A stretch of 64,000 bases of DNA from Proteobacteria bacterium UBA981 (GTDB lineage: Bacteria; Pseudomonadota; Gammaproteobacteria; Ga0077536): contig DBBP01000016.1 of NCBI GenBank assembly GCA_002292285.1, positions 15,736 to 79,735 of the forward strand. Reading direction: 5' to 3'. Positions 46,501 through 54,385 of this stretch are shown in pieces. A model generated the notes under the pieces. The model did not search any database, was not told the DNA's origin, and was given only the letters and a program-made list of their open reading frames with translations. How positions within the stretch are numbered: position 1 is the stretch's first letter; each line of letters begins with the position of its first letter. Position numbers and translations under genes: made by a program.

Positions 46501-46899
46501 ATGGCTTCTGCAATCGAGACAGCTCTTAGATCAACTGAAACTAGCGTGGCAATGCTGAAAGTGCTCGCTGAAAATAGTTTCGATTCCATCCTGGTAACTG
46601 ATGCGACAGCCAGAGGGAAAATCATTTACGCAAATAAGGCTTTTAAAAAGCTTACCGGTCACGATCCTGCTGAAGTTGTTGGGAAAACACCTCGAATTTT
46701 ACAAGGCGGGGGCACTGATAAAAAAGTAATCGAGCGTCTGTCTAAAGCACTTCAAAATGGACGGAAATTCGAAGGAAAAGCCATCAATTACAAGAAAGAC
46801 GGCACGCCGTTCATCATGTACTGGCGAGTGCTGCCAATCAAAATAGGCAAAAAGATTGAAGCCTGGGTTGCTATTCAGAGAGAAGGGTCTGTTATTTGA
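46501..46899 (+). CDS. Stand-alone LOV-like PAS protein lacking the photoactive cysteine
   Basis: 132 residues: a short N-cap helix and one PAS domain. The order NKAFKKLTGHDPAEVVGKTP, RILQGGGTD, NYKKDGTPF, AIQREG follows LOV domains. However, the flavin-adduct motif GRNCRFLQ reads GKTPRILQ (P64 in place of Cys), and the second flavin Asn position is Met/Tyr. N96 and Q126 are kept. So it may bind flavin without forming the cysteinyl adduct, or sense something else. No output domain. Transcribed from an ECF-type promoter. Confidence 0.8.
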   Translation: MASAIETALRSTETSVAMLKVLAENSFDSILVTDATARGKIIYANKAFKKLTGHDPAEVVGKTPRILQGGGTDKKVIERLSKALQNGRKFEGKAINYKKDGTPFIMYWRVLPIKIGKKIEAWVAIQREGSVI

Positions 46900-47149
46900 C
46901 CCCTACATCCTTGACCCGTCACCACTATGTCATCAAGTTATGGTTAGGACATTAATTCCCAGGGCTGCACAGTTTGCATCTAAATGCTGATGCCCGCCTA
47001 GGACTTTAAGGCAAGGTCATTTTATGGCGTTTGAATAGCCTCCTGCATCCGGAATAGATCTCTAAAAGGTTTACCACGAACTATTTCACACGTCTCAGAA
47101 TTTATCTGTGAAGATTCGGGGTCGGGTCAGGCTTTTTCGCAACGACATC

Positions 47150-47690
47150 GGAAGATAGGACGAATGAAGGCCCTTTCTCGCGAACGCCGCGAGGATCGCC
47201 GGCTCATCAAGCCGTCGTCAACCGGCACTTCGACGCGGCGTTTTCCTTGCTCAAGACAACAGCACCCCTGCTGAGATTGAGCGCGCTTCCTAACCGCTGG
47301 ATCAACGTCACAGCACCGTTGCGGGCTGTCGTGCCGGAAAATCCGGCCTTTATGTGCAGGGATGCGCGAGAGCGGCCTTGCTCCAATGAGCAGCAATGGT
47401 TCGGTATACGATCCCAAGTGCCTGGCCCGTGACCGCCGGGCGGCTGGCAAACAAAAAACGCAATGGATTTGGAAAGCTCAATACCCATTGGCGCATCGGC
47501 TGTTCGGCAAAGACCTCGTCCACCAGCAGCGCAGCACGCTCTGCTTTGACTTCCTGCGTCCTGCAGTCGTCGGCCATGCGTCCGGCGCCGCAACTGGCGC
47601 AAAAACCGCGCCGTTTACAGCTGAACGTCACGAGGTGCTCGGCATGGCATCTCTTGCACCGGCATTGCTTACGATCCGAATTGGGTCTGG
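47150..47690. mobile_element. Rearranged IS91 transposase remnant
   Basis: Bases 47155-47240 on the plus strand repeat the IS91 N-terminal remnant of 44840. From 47690 back to 47247 the minus strand encodes the zinc-binding and nuclease region (VTFSCKRRGFCASCGAGRMA, QWVLSFPNPLRFLFASRPAV, GAVTLIQRLGSALNL) with frame breaks. The two halves face each other, so an inversion has occurred inside the element. Confidence 0.75.
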
Positions 47691-47701
47691 GTACGTATCC
47701 T
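47672..47701 (+). promoter_or_regulatory. Weaker ECF-type promoter candidate
   Basis: CGATCC at 47672-47677, 18 bases ending CG, then TATCCT. One mismatch in the -35. It lies 33 bases upstream of the small membrane protein ATG at 47734, at the edge of the IS91 remnant. Confidence 0.35.
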
Positions 47702-47733
47702 AGTCGTGGTTTAATTTTTTTGCTGAATAGCTG

Positions 47734-47991
47734 ATGAACATTGCAGTCGTTTTTGCCGGCTTAAGCAGCAGAGCGGTCTCACTCGGAGCACTGTACGTTC
47801 TGATCGAGCTCAGTACGGCTTACTGGCAGCCGCAGCGCGCCGGAGAACGTTGGAAAGCGATCATCGCCCTGGAAAAACTCGAATATTTCGCGCCAGTATT
47901 CAAATGGCTGATGCCACTGTTTGCTCTGCTGGCATTGGTCCAGTTTTTTATCGCCGTGAGCCGGCCGCTCGTTGCCCTCGGGCTCAACTGA
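47734..47991 (+). CDS. Small membrane protein of unknown function (85 aa)
   Basis: Two hydrophobic stretches (SRAVSLGALYVLIELSTAYW and FKWLMPLFALLALVQFFIAV) around a basic, polar middle. No family recognised. The ribosome-binding site is weak. It could be a genuine small stress-induced membrane protein because an ECF-type box precedes it. Confidence 0.45.
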   Translation: MNIAVVFAGLSSRAVSLGALYVLIELSTAYWQPQRAGERWKAIIALEKLEYFAPVFKWLMPLFALLALVQFFIAVSRPLVALGLN

Positions 47992-48427
47992 GGCCCGCGC
48001 AGGAACCGCGGGCGCCAGGCGCTGTTGGTGTTACCCGCCGGTAGCCGGGGTTCGGACCAATACATTTTACTGAACCACCTACGGATTATCGCCAAATACC
48101 GCGTAGAAAAAGTGCTTAGGTCGCGCTACGCCCGACGTTTTTCTGATTTTAGATAACTTGCCTACGAACCTGCCCTCTTAAAGCTTGACTTGATGGTTCT
48201 TAATTTAAACCTAAGCGCAGCGGCAAACACCAATTTTAAAATCTGGTCTAAAATTTCAAGCAGATAACTTGGTCCGACCCCAGAACACTTGGAACCCCAG
48301 AGCCCTTGACCCCAGCACCCTTGATTTTGTCCGGCGTCGCGTTACGCGAACTTGGCCCGAGCCTCGGCCGGCTCCTTCACCAATGGCGTATCGCGTCGCT
48401 ACGTAACCAGGTTGCATGGGAAAAGGT
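47992..48427. other. 436-base intergenic region upstream of ubiG
   Basis: No believable ORF and no TGATCC-N16-CGTA box. Around 48270-48320 there are repeated CCTTGACCCC-like words, similar to 46905-46920, probably repetitive debris. Confidence 0.35.
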
Positions 48428-49162
48428 ATGACCCACGATCCGACAGTAGACGCGCGTGAGGTCGATTTCTATACGCGCATGGCAGAAACCTGGTGGGACG
48501 AGACGGGACCGTTCTGGCCGCTGCACAAGCTGAACGCACTGCGCAGCGCTTACATACGCGACAAGATTTGCGCTCATTTTGGGCGTGACCCTGGCGACCA
48601 GCAACCGTTGAGCGGACTGCGCGTTGTCGACGTCGGCTGTGGTGGCGGTATCCTGTCCGAGTCCATGGCGAAACTCGGCGCGGATGTTACGGGCATCGAC
48701 GTGGTGGAGAAGAACATCGCAATCGCAAGCCTGCACGCCCGGCAGAGTAATCAGCCAATCGATTATCGCTTGTGCACAGCGCATGAACTAACCAGCGAGG
48801 GCAGAAGCTTTGACGTAGTTTTGAACATGGAGGTCGTCGAGCACGTCGCCGATGTATCTGCTTTCATGGCGGACTGTACGCGGCTGACAGCAAGCAACGG
48901 CGTCATGTTTGTAGCGACAATCAACCGTACTGCCAAAGCCTGGCTGTTCGCCATAGTAGGCGCGGAATACATCTTGCGCTGGCTGCCCCGCGGCACGCAC
49001 CGCTGGCAGCTTTTCCAGACGCCGGCTGAATTAGCAAGGCTTCTCGCCCACGGCGGCTTGTTCGTGTTGGAGATCGTCGGCGTAGCGGCAAACCCTTTCA
49101 AACGCAGCCTGGGCATGAGCCGCTCAACGGCGGTTAATTACATGATGTTCTGCGCGCGATAA
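48428..49162 (+). CDS. ubiG: UbiG-family O-methyltransferase
   Basis: SAM-dependent 3-O-methyltransferase for both hydroxyl methylations in ubiquinone synthesis. 244 residues: DFYTRMAETWWDETGPFWPL at the start, the SAM loop VVDVGCGGGILSESMAKLGA, DVVLNMEVVEHVADV and a WLPRGTHRWQLF late motif are all UbiG features. The ATG at 48428 (GGGA seven bases upstream) is chosen over 48416. It sits 19 bases before the photolyase gene, an unusual partner, suggesting a shared transcript. Confidence 0.9.
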   Translation: MTHDPTVDAREVDFYTRMAETWWDETGPFWPLHKLNALRSAYIRDKICAHFGRDPGDQQPLSGLRVVDVGCGGGILSESMAKLGADVTGIDVVEKNIAIASLHARQSNQPIDYRLCTAHELTSEGRSFDVVLNMEVVEHVADVSAFMADCTRLTASNGVMFVATINRTAKAWLFAIVGAEYILRWLPRGTHRWQLFQTPAELARLLAHGGLFVLEIVGVAANPFKRSLGMSRSTAVNYMMFCAR

Positions 49163-49181
49163 ACAGTGAGAACTGCCCGCC

Positions 49182-50714
49182 ATGCTCGTGATTCTCGGTA
49201 ACCAGCTGTTCTCCCCTCGACATCTGCCGGTGGCGAAAGACACGCCCGTGTTCATGGCAGAAGACCGGGGTCTGTGCACCTATGTGAGGCATCATCAGCA
49301 AAAGATCGTGCTATTTCTTGCAGCGATGCGAGCCTATGCCGATGAGCTAGAGAGCGCGGGCTACCGGGTCACGTATCATCGGCTCGAATCGTCGGACACG
49401 GAAAGTTACGAGCAAAAGCTCGGTGCAGCCCTGAAAGCGCAGGGTGCAACACGCATTCGGCACTTCGAAATCGAAGACAAGCCAATGGAAGACAGGCTTG
49501 CCGAATTCGCGCAACAAAAAGGCATGGACAGGGATGAGCTGCCGTCACCAATGTTCACCTGTTCGAGAGACACGTTCAAAGCCTTCGCCGACAACAAGTC
49601 GCGCTTGCGGATGGGCGATTTTTACAAGCAGCAACGCCGCCGCCTCAACGTTCTGCTTGACGCGGAGGCAGAGCCGCTAGGCGGTCAATGGAGCTTCGAC
49701 GCTGATAATCGCAAGAAGCTGCCGCGCAACGTCGAGCCTCCAACCATTGCATGGACGACACCGGGCACCCATGACAGAGACGTTATCGAACTGGTGCAAC
49801 GCGAGTTCAACGATCACCCCGGCGACGCGACAGAGTTCGCCTGGCCGACGACGCGCGCCCAGGCGCGCGAGTGGCTCAAGGATTTCGTTGCCAACCGGCT
49901 GGACGATTTCGGACCCTATGAAGACGCCATCAGCTCGAGCTCGGAGACGGTCTTCCACAGCGCGCTGAGTCCTTGCCTGAACCTGGGCCTACTGACTCCG
50001 CAGGAAGTGATCGATGCCGCGCTCACCCGTATCGACGCCGTACCGCTGCAAAGCCTGGAAGGATTCGTTCGCCAGGTTATCGGCTGGCGCGAATTTGTAC
50101 GCGGTATCTACCGGCATTACAGCGAACAGCAGGAAAGCAGCAATTTCTGGGCACACGAACGCGATATGTCTGCCGCCTGGCACAACGGCACCACCGGCAT
50201 CCCGCCCCTTGATGATGCAATTCGCAGTGCACAGCGGCTGGGCTGGACACATCACATTCCGCGCCTGATGGTCATTGCAAACCTGATGACGCTTTGCGAA
50301 ATTCACCCGACGGGCGCCCATCGCTGGTTCATGGAGATGTTCGTTGATTCCTCGGAATGGGTGATGGGCCCAAACGTCTACGGCATGGGGCTGTTCAGCG
50401 ATGGCGGCATCTTTGCCACGAAGCCCTATATTTGTGGATCGAACTACCTGCTGAAGATGAGCGATTACAAGAAGGGGCCGTGGTGCGACGTTGTCGACGG
50501 TCTCTATTGGCGCTTCATCGACAAGCACCGCGAGTTTTTCAGCGGCAACCCGCGCCTTGCACTGATGCCGAGGGCACTCGACCGTCTGGACAGCAGCCGG
50601 CGAAAGCGTATCTTCGCCGCGGCCGAAGCCTTCCTTGAGCAACACACAGTTGCGTCGTCCCGGCTTTGCGCTTCCTGCGCACACGCAGCGATTGATTTAC
50701 GCCGAGGTTTCTGA
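49182..50714 (+). CDS. phrB: Prokaryotic cryptochrome/(6-4) photolyase-family protein
   Basis: 510 residues of the deoxyribodipyrimidine photolyase-related (FeS-BCP/PhrB) family: N-terminal Rossmann half (LVILGNQLFSPRHLP, MAEDRGLCTYVRHHQQKIVL) and FAD-binding helical half (GWREFVRGIYRHY, GWTHHIPRLMVIANL, SEWVMGPNVYGMGLFSDGG). It repairs UV lesions or acts as a blue-light receptor. C372, C418 and C435 are candidate cluster ligands, but the DYCxGC ligand pair of classical members reads DYKKGP. The last ~20 residues, after AEAFLEQHTV, are atypical and antisense to a RAYT gene. Confidence 0.88.
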   Translation: MLVILGNQLFSPRHLPVAKDTPVFMAEDRGLCTYVRHHQQKIVLFLAAMRAYADELESAGYRVTYHRLESSDTESYEQKLGAALKAQGATRIRHFEIEDKPMEDRLAEFAQQKGMDRDELPSPMFTCSRDTFKAFADNKSRLRMGDFYKQQRRRLNVLLDAEAEPLGGQWSFDADNRKKLPRNVEPPTIAWTTPGTHDRDVIELVQREFNDHPGDATEFAWPTTRAQAREWLKDFVANRLDDFGPYEDAISSSSETVFHSALSPCLNLGLLTPQEVIDAALTRIDAVPLQSLEGFVRQVIGWREFVRGIYRHYSEQQESSNFWAHERDMSAAWHNGTTGIPPLDDAIRSAQRLGWTHHIPRLMVIANLMTLCEIHPTGAHRWFMEMFVDSSEWVMGPNVYGMGLFSDGGIFATKPYICGSNYLLKMSDYKKGPWCDVVDGLYWRFIDKHREFFSGNPRLALMPRALDRLDSSRRKRIFAAAEAFLEQHTVASSRLCASCAHAAIDLRRGF

Positions 50715-51382
50715 TGCGCACGGGGAATTTCATCGGCCAGCGCGTCGTCGCCGAATTGCTCCAGCAACGCGTCAACGAATTGAGCGCTACCTAAGAACAC
50801 GCCGTTGTTTAGTTCGTCCCAGGGTGACGGCGAACCGATCCCGGCCGTGACAAATTTCGCGTAGTTTTGAACTGCCTGATGACGCTTTTTGCCGAATAAC
50901 TTCAGTGTCGAATCGATCGAAGACCATGTTGCCGCTGGCCGAATAGAAACCATTTCTTGATAGCTGCTCCATGGCCATGCATCTGCTGTACTCACCATGC
51001 CCGCCCGCACCGGGTTAAGCACCACATATCTCAACAATTCACGAAAGTAGGCTTCTTTGTCGACATGAATTGCGATGTAACGCCCCTGAAACACATGGCC
51101 AACTAATTGATGCTGGCGATTAAAATAAATCGCGTACTTACCGTTTAGCTGATACATTGCTTCGGGCAAATTTGGCAGCGGCGTCTCGACTAATAAGTGG
51201 TAGTGATCGCTCATTTGGCACCAGGCGTAGATCCGCCAGGAAAATCGCGCGACGACCTCGCCCAGTATTTGGTTGAATCGGATCCGATCGTCATCCGTAC
51301 GGTAAATGTCGCCGCGCCGATTGCCTCGTGCAGTAATGTGATAGAGCGCACCGGGGTACGCTAAGCGAAGAGGTCGAGACAT
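50504..51382 (-). CDS. REP-associated tyrosine transposase (RAYT, Y1_Tnp), C-terminally truncated
   Basis: The ATG at 51382 follows AAGGAAAGGA by nine bases. N-terminal HUH/Y1 nuclease: RPLRLAYPGALYHITARGNR, then FSWRIYAWCQMSDHYHLLVE with the HUH motif YHYHLLVE-like segment, QGRYIAIHVDKEAY and LRYVVLNPVRAGMV. RAYTs act on REP palindromes. Family-like sequence ends near EIPRAHQKPRRKS (about 50715). The usual C-terminal HTH is missing and the frame then runs antisense through phrB to 50504, so the gene is probably truncated. Confidence 0.8.
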   Translation of the reverse strand: MSRPLRLAYPGALYHITARGNRRGDIYRTDDDRIRFNQILGEVVARFSWRIYAWCQMSDHYHLLVETPLPNLPEAMYQLNGKYAIYFNRQHQLVGHVFQGRYIAIHVDKEAYFRELLRYVVLNPVRAGMVSTADAWPWSSYQEMVSIRPAATWSSIDSTLKLFGKKRHQAVQNYAKFVTAGIGSPSPWDELNNGVFLGSAQFVDALLEQFGDDALADEIPRAHQKPRRKSIAACAQEAQSRDDATVCCSRKASAAAKIRFRRLLSRRSSALGISARRGLPLKNSRCLSMKRQ

Positions 51383-51547
51383 GCGGAATCCTTTCCTTGT
51401 GTCTGAGGGTAACATTTTTAGCCAACGCGAAAGTTTACTACGTCCTGTTGGATTTTCTCGCGGGACGGCAAAAGGCAAGACCTGACACGTAACACGATCA
51501 TCCTCAGCGTTGGTCTACGACCGCGCGGGGTCCGCGCTGCCGTGAAC

Positions 51548-52000
51548 TCAGCTCATGCGATCGCGATAATCCCAGGATGTGATCCATTCGGGCATGAGCT
51601 TGATCGTAAGTTCAGTTGCGCGGCGCGAGAGGAGCCAGCTGGCGAGGCTGGAGTCGCGGTCAATGCCATAACGGTCGAGCAGCCTCGGCAGTACGTCGAC
51701 TTCGGCGGCCGCCAGCAGGTTGGCCGTGCCGCGGCCGCGCACGCCGAAGTAGGGCGGGCTGTCGCCGGCGATTTCGAATCCGACGCGCGAATTGTTGGAC
51801 AACCAGTGGTGAACGCTGGCCCGTCGCTGCACGCTGAACCATAGCGCATCGTTGTCGTAGAGGTACCACAGCGAGCTGACGTGGGGAAATCCATCACCGG
51901 TCACACACGCGAGTCGGCAGGGGATGTTTGTTACGCTGAGAAACTCGTCGATAGCTGCCGCTTTCCAGGCGCTGCCGCGTGCGATTTCTGCTTGCTTCAT
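51548..52000 (-). CDS. Pyridoxamine 5'-phosphate oxidase-family FMN-binding protein
   Basis: About 150 residues with the split beta-barrel flavin fold: IDEFLSVTNIPCRLACVTGD, PHVSSLWYLYDNDALWFSV, VGFEIAGDSPPYFGVRGRG. Members reduce or bind flavin/F420. Function here unknown; a flavoprotein near a photolyase fits the theme. Alternative GTG start at 52015. It is 51 bases downstream of the SDR, probably co-transcribed. Confidence 0.78.
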   Translation of the reverse strand: MKQAEIARGSAWKAAAIDEFLSVTNIPCRLACVTGDGFPHVSSLWYLYDNDALWFSVQRRASVHHWLSNNSRVGFEIAGDSPPYFGVRGRGTANLLAAAEVDVLPRLLDRYGIDRDSSLASWLLSRRATELTIKLMPEWITSWDYRDRMS

Positions 52001-52051
52001 CGTTGTTGTATCCACATTAAAATCTTTACCAGCGTGCTCGGTTCGACCAAC

Positions 52052-52840
52052 TCACCACGGAATAGCGCTGCCATCCCAGGCTATGAAGCGGCCATTGTCC
52101 GCACTTTCCAGACGCTCGATGACGGCGAGCAATTGGCTCGCACAACGCTCGGTTGAAAATAGCTGCGCCTCGGGTACGCGCGCCTGAAACGGTTGCGACA
52201 AGGCTGTGTCGACGGTGCCGGGATGCAGCGCGATACAGATCACCCCGGCACAAGTGCGCCGCAGTTCGATGGCGAGATTGCGCGTAAACATGTTTAACGC
52301 GGCTTTTGATCCGCGGTATGCGTACCAGCCGCCCAGGCGATTGTCACCGATGCTGCCGACGCGTGCCGACAGGCTGGCCACCACGCTACGTGCATTGCGA
52401 TCAAGAAATTGCGCAAAGTGTTTGGTGACAAGCAGCGGTCCGAGGGCGTTGACGGCAAAGGCATGCTGCATCTGGGCGGGATCGATCTCGGCGAGGCGGC
52501 GCTCGGGCTGCATGGATCCTTCGTGCAGGACGCCGGCGCAGTTGATTAACAGCGATAGCGTGCCGACCTTGCCGACCAGCTGATCGGCCGCGCGTGCGAT
52601 CGAGAGCTCATCGCTGACATCCATCGTCAACAGCGAGACACGGCGTGGATGTGCCTGCGCGATTGCCTGCAGCGCACGCGAGCGCTGCGGGGCCCGGCAC
52701 GTCGCAACGAGGTGGGGGTAAGACTCATCGGCGAGCAGGCGCTGCAGCAGCGCCAGCCCGATACCGCGACCAGCGCCCTGTACAAGGGCGGCGGAACAGG
52801 TTGCCGCGTTTGGACTTTTAACTGGCTGGTCTGTTGTCAT
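52052..52840 (-). CDS. Short-chain dehydrogenase (CsgA/C-factor-like)
   Basis: 262 residues: cofactor loop ALVQGAGRGIGLALLQRLLA, LLINCAGVLHEGSMQPE, the YAYRGSKAALNMFTRNL active site and LHPGTVDTALSQPF. The long N-terminal lead and LHPGTVDT motif resemble the C-factor subgroup. The ATG at 52840 begins four bases after a candidate ECF -10. Substrate unknown. Confidence 0.85.
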   Translation of the reverse strand: MTTDQPVKSPNAATCSAALVQGAGRGIGLALLQRLLADESYPHLVATCRAPQRSRALQAIAQAHPRRVSLLTMDVSDELSIARAADQLVGKVGTLSLLINCAGVLHEGSMQPERRLAEIDPAQMQHAFAVNALGPLLVTKHFAQFLDRNARSVVASLSARVGSIGDNRLGGWYAYRGSKAALNMFTRNLAIELRRTCAGVICIALHPGTVDTALSQPFQARVPEAQLFSTERCASQLLAVIERLESADNGRFIAWDGSAIPW

Positions 52841-52844
52841 AAGG

Positions 52845-52874
52845 GATATACGTGAGGATCGGACGATGGGATCT
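52845..52874 (-). promoter_or_regulatory. Weaker ECF-type promoter candidate before the SDR gene
   Basis: Minus strand: AGATCC (52874-52869), 18 bases ending CG, then TATATC (52850-52845). One mismatch in the -35. If real, the transcript would begin at or within a few bases of the ATG. Confidence 0.4.
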
Positions 52875-53118
52875 CGCGACAATGAACCTGACTATCTCGC
52901 GCGCTGCGCGCGGTGTCATGGGCCGCCTGGCAATGCCGCCGCGCTCAGCCAGGCCGATCCGCGTTGTTTGAATTCAGCGCGGCGTTTGTGCACTGCCCCG
53001 GTGTGACATTGCGGCGCCGCTTTTGCAACGTCCCGCCGTAGTTTACGTGTGTATTCTGCGCAGCTGTGCGGCGCTCGGCTTGCTAGCGTTGGCGTAGCGG
53101 GCTAAGTCAGACGCTGTA

Positions 53119-54087
53119 TTAATCAACTCCCGCCGCGAGGTGTGGCGGCAGGCTGATACCCTCATGTGCCGCAACGTCGATCAGGGCATGCTCGAACAAA
53201 CTCCGCGCGGCAGCGGTAGTTTGCCTGAGCTCGGCATGGAGGGTCGCATCATCCGCGTCACGATGCTCGCACTCGGTACTGTATTCCTCGAACTGGGTCA
53301 GCGTGCGGATAAGTTCGGCAAGGTGGTGTGGACACTCACACTGCACCGCTGAGGGCTGCATAGCGAGATCACGCAGTGTTGCATCGTCAAACAGGCGTGG
53401 CGCGGCGACGATAGCATCGTTTTGCGCTGCCGTGGGCGGCGGCAGCGCACGGCCCAGTTCGCGCACGAGCTGCTCGTGGCTGGCCGGCGCCCGCACCAGG
53501 ATCACGCCTTCGGCCGCTAGGCGCTGCAGAAATGAGGCGGCGGCAAAAGCGTAAACCAGCACACAGCGTTTTGGGTTAGCACGGCGCATGACGCGCAACA
53601 GATTATCGACGCGGTCGTCGAGCAGCGCATCCATCTCCACAATCAAGGCTTCGGGACGCCGTTCGAACACGGCGGACTCAAAGGCTGACCAACTGCGTAG
53701 CTGCGCGAGGATTACAAGGTCCTGAACATCGTCACGTGCCGGGTCGAGGCTGGGCAGTGAATCGCTGTAGCCAAGCACCGATGCCACTGCCGGGCTCGGC
53801 TGTGTAGCTTCGTGAGTCTCCGTCAGTGCTTCAAGTTCGTCGCTGGCAAGAGTGGCCACAGAGCCGATGGCGTGGCCGTTTGAGACCAGGCTCTTGATCA
53901 TCCTCAGACGGTCGACGTCGGCAGCACTGTATAGCCGCGCGTCGGAGGCGGTGCGTTGCGGTTCCACCACGCGGTAGCGCCGCTCCCACACGCGTAGCGT
54001 ATCGACCGGGATCGCTGTCATGCGCGAGACGGCGCCAATGCGAAATCGCGAGGGTGTGCTGTGGCGTGTCGATTTTTTATCTTTCAT
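53119..54087 (-). CDS. MerR-family regulator without a cobalamin site (LitR/CarH-like context)
   Basis: 322 residues from the ATG at 54087. N-terminal MerR HTH: FRIGAVSRMTAIPVDTLRVW then ERRYRVVEPQRTASDARLYS. The remainder is aligned in style with LitR/CarA-type light regulators, with Rossmann-like strands (PEALIVEMDALLDDRVDNLL, KRCVLVYAFAAASFLQRLAA), but I cannot find a WxxxExH or DxHxxG cobalamin motif. It faces away from the HiPIP operon and probably controls it and itself. Confidence 0.82.
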   Translation of the reverse strand: MKDKKSTRHSTPSRFRIGAVSRMTAIPVDTLRVWERRYRVVEPQRTASDARLYSAADVDRLRMIKSLVSNGHAIGSVATLASDELEALTETHEATQPSPAVASVLGYSDSLPSLDPARDDVQDLVILAQLRSWSAFESAVFERRPEALIVEMDALLDDRVDNLLRVMRRANPKRCVLVYAFAAASFLQRLAAEGVILVRAPASHEQLVRELGRALPPPTAAQNDAIVAAPRLFDDATLRDLAMQPSAVQCECPHHLAELIRTLTQFEEYSTECEHRDADDATLHAELRQTTAAARSLFEHALIDVAAHEGISLPPHLAAGVD

Positions 54088-54185
54088 GGCCTTGTTCTCT
54101 TTTGGTGTCCAGAGGCTCGCTCGGTGCCTGGCGCGCAACGACGCAAAGTTTATCGCGGTGAACGGCTAACGAACAGGACAAGTGC

Positions 54186-54214
54186 TTGACAAAGTTCTGT
54201 CGAGTGTCTACCTT
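54186..54214 (+). promoter_or_regulatory. Sigma-70-type promoter with MerR-style dyad
   Basis: TTGACA at 54186-54191, 17-base spacer, TACCTT at 54209. TTGACA-N6-TGTCGA forms a near-perfect inverted repeat overlapping the -35, a likely operator for the divergent MerR protein. The HiPIP operon starts 35 bases downstream. Confidence 0.55.
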
Positions 54215-54248
54215 TCGAACTGTTCAAAAAATAGACATCGAGAAAATC

Positions 54249-54341
54249 ATGACACACACCAACCCGCAGTACATCGTTTCACTCGTCGCGATTGCGCCGA
54301 TCACGCTCATTCTCATCTTAGCCGCCGTCACTGCGCTGTAA
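54249..54341 (+). CDS. 30-residue membrane peptide
   Basis: MTHTNPQYIVSLVAIAPITL then ILILAAVTAL: a polar N-terminus and one hydrophobic helix to the C-terminus. It is the first ORF after the promoter and 44 bases before HiPIP. No family recognised; no strong Shine-Dalgarno. Position and composition argue that it is translated. Confidence 0.45.
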   Translation: MTHTNPQYIVSLVAIAPITLILILAAVTAL

Positions 54342-54385
54342 ACGCGGGTCGATCGAGATAGTCAAAATTTGTACAGGAAATCACT

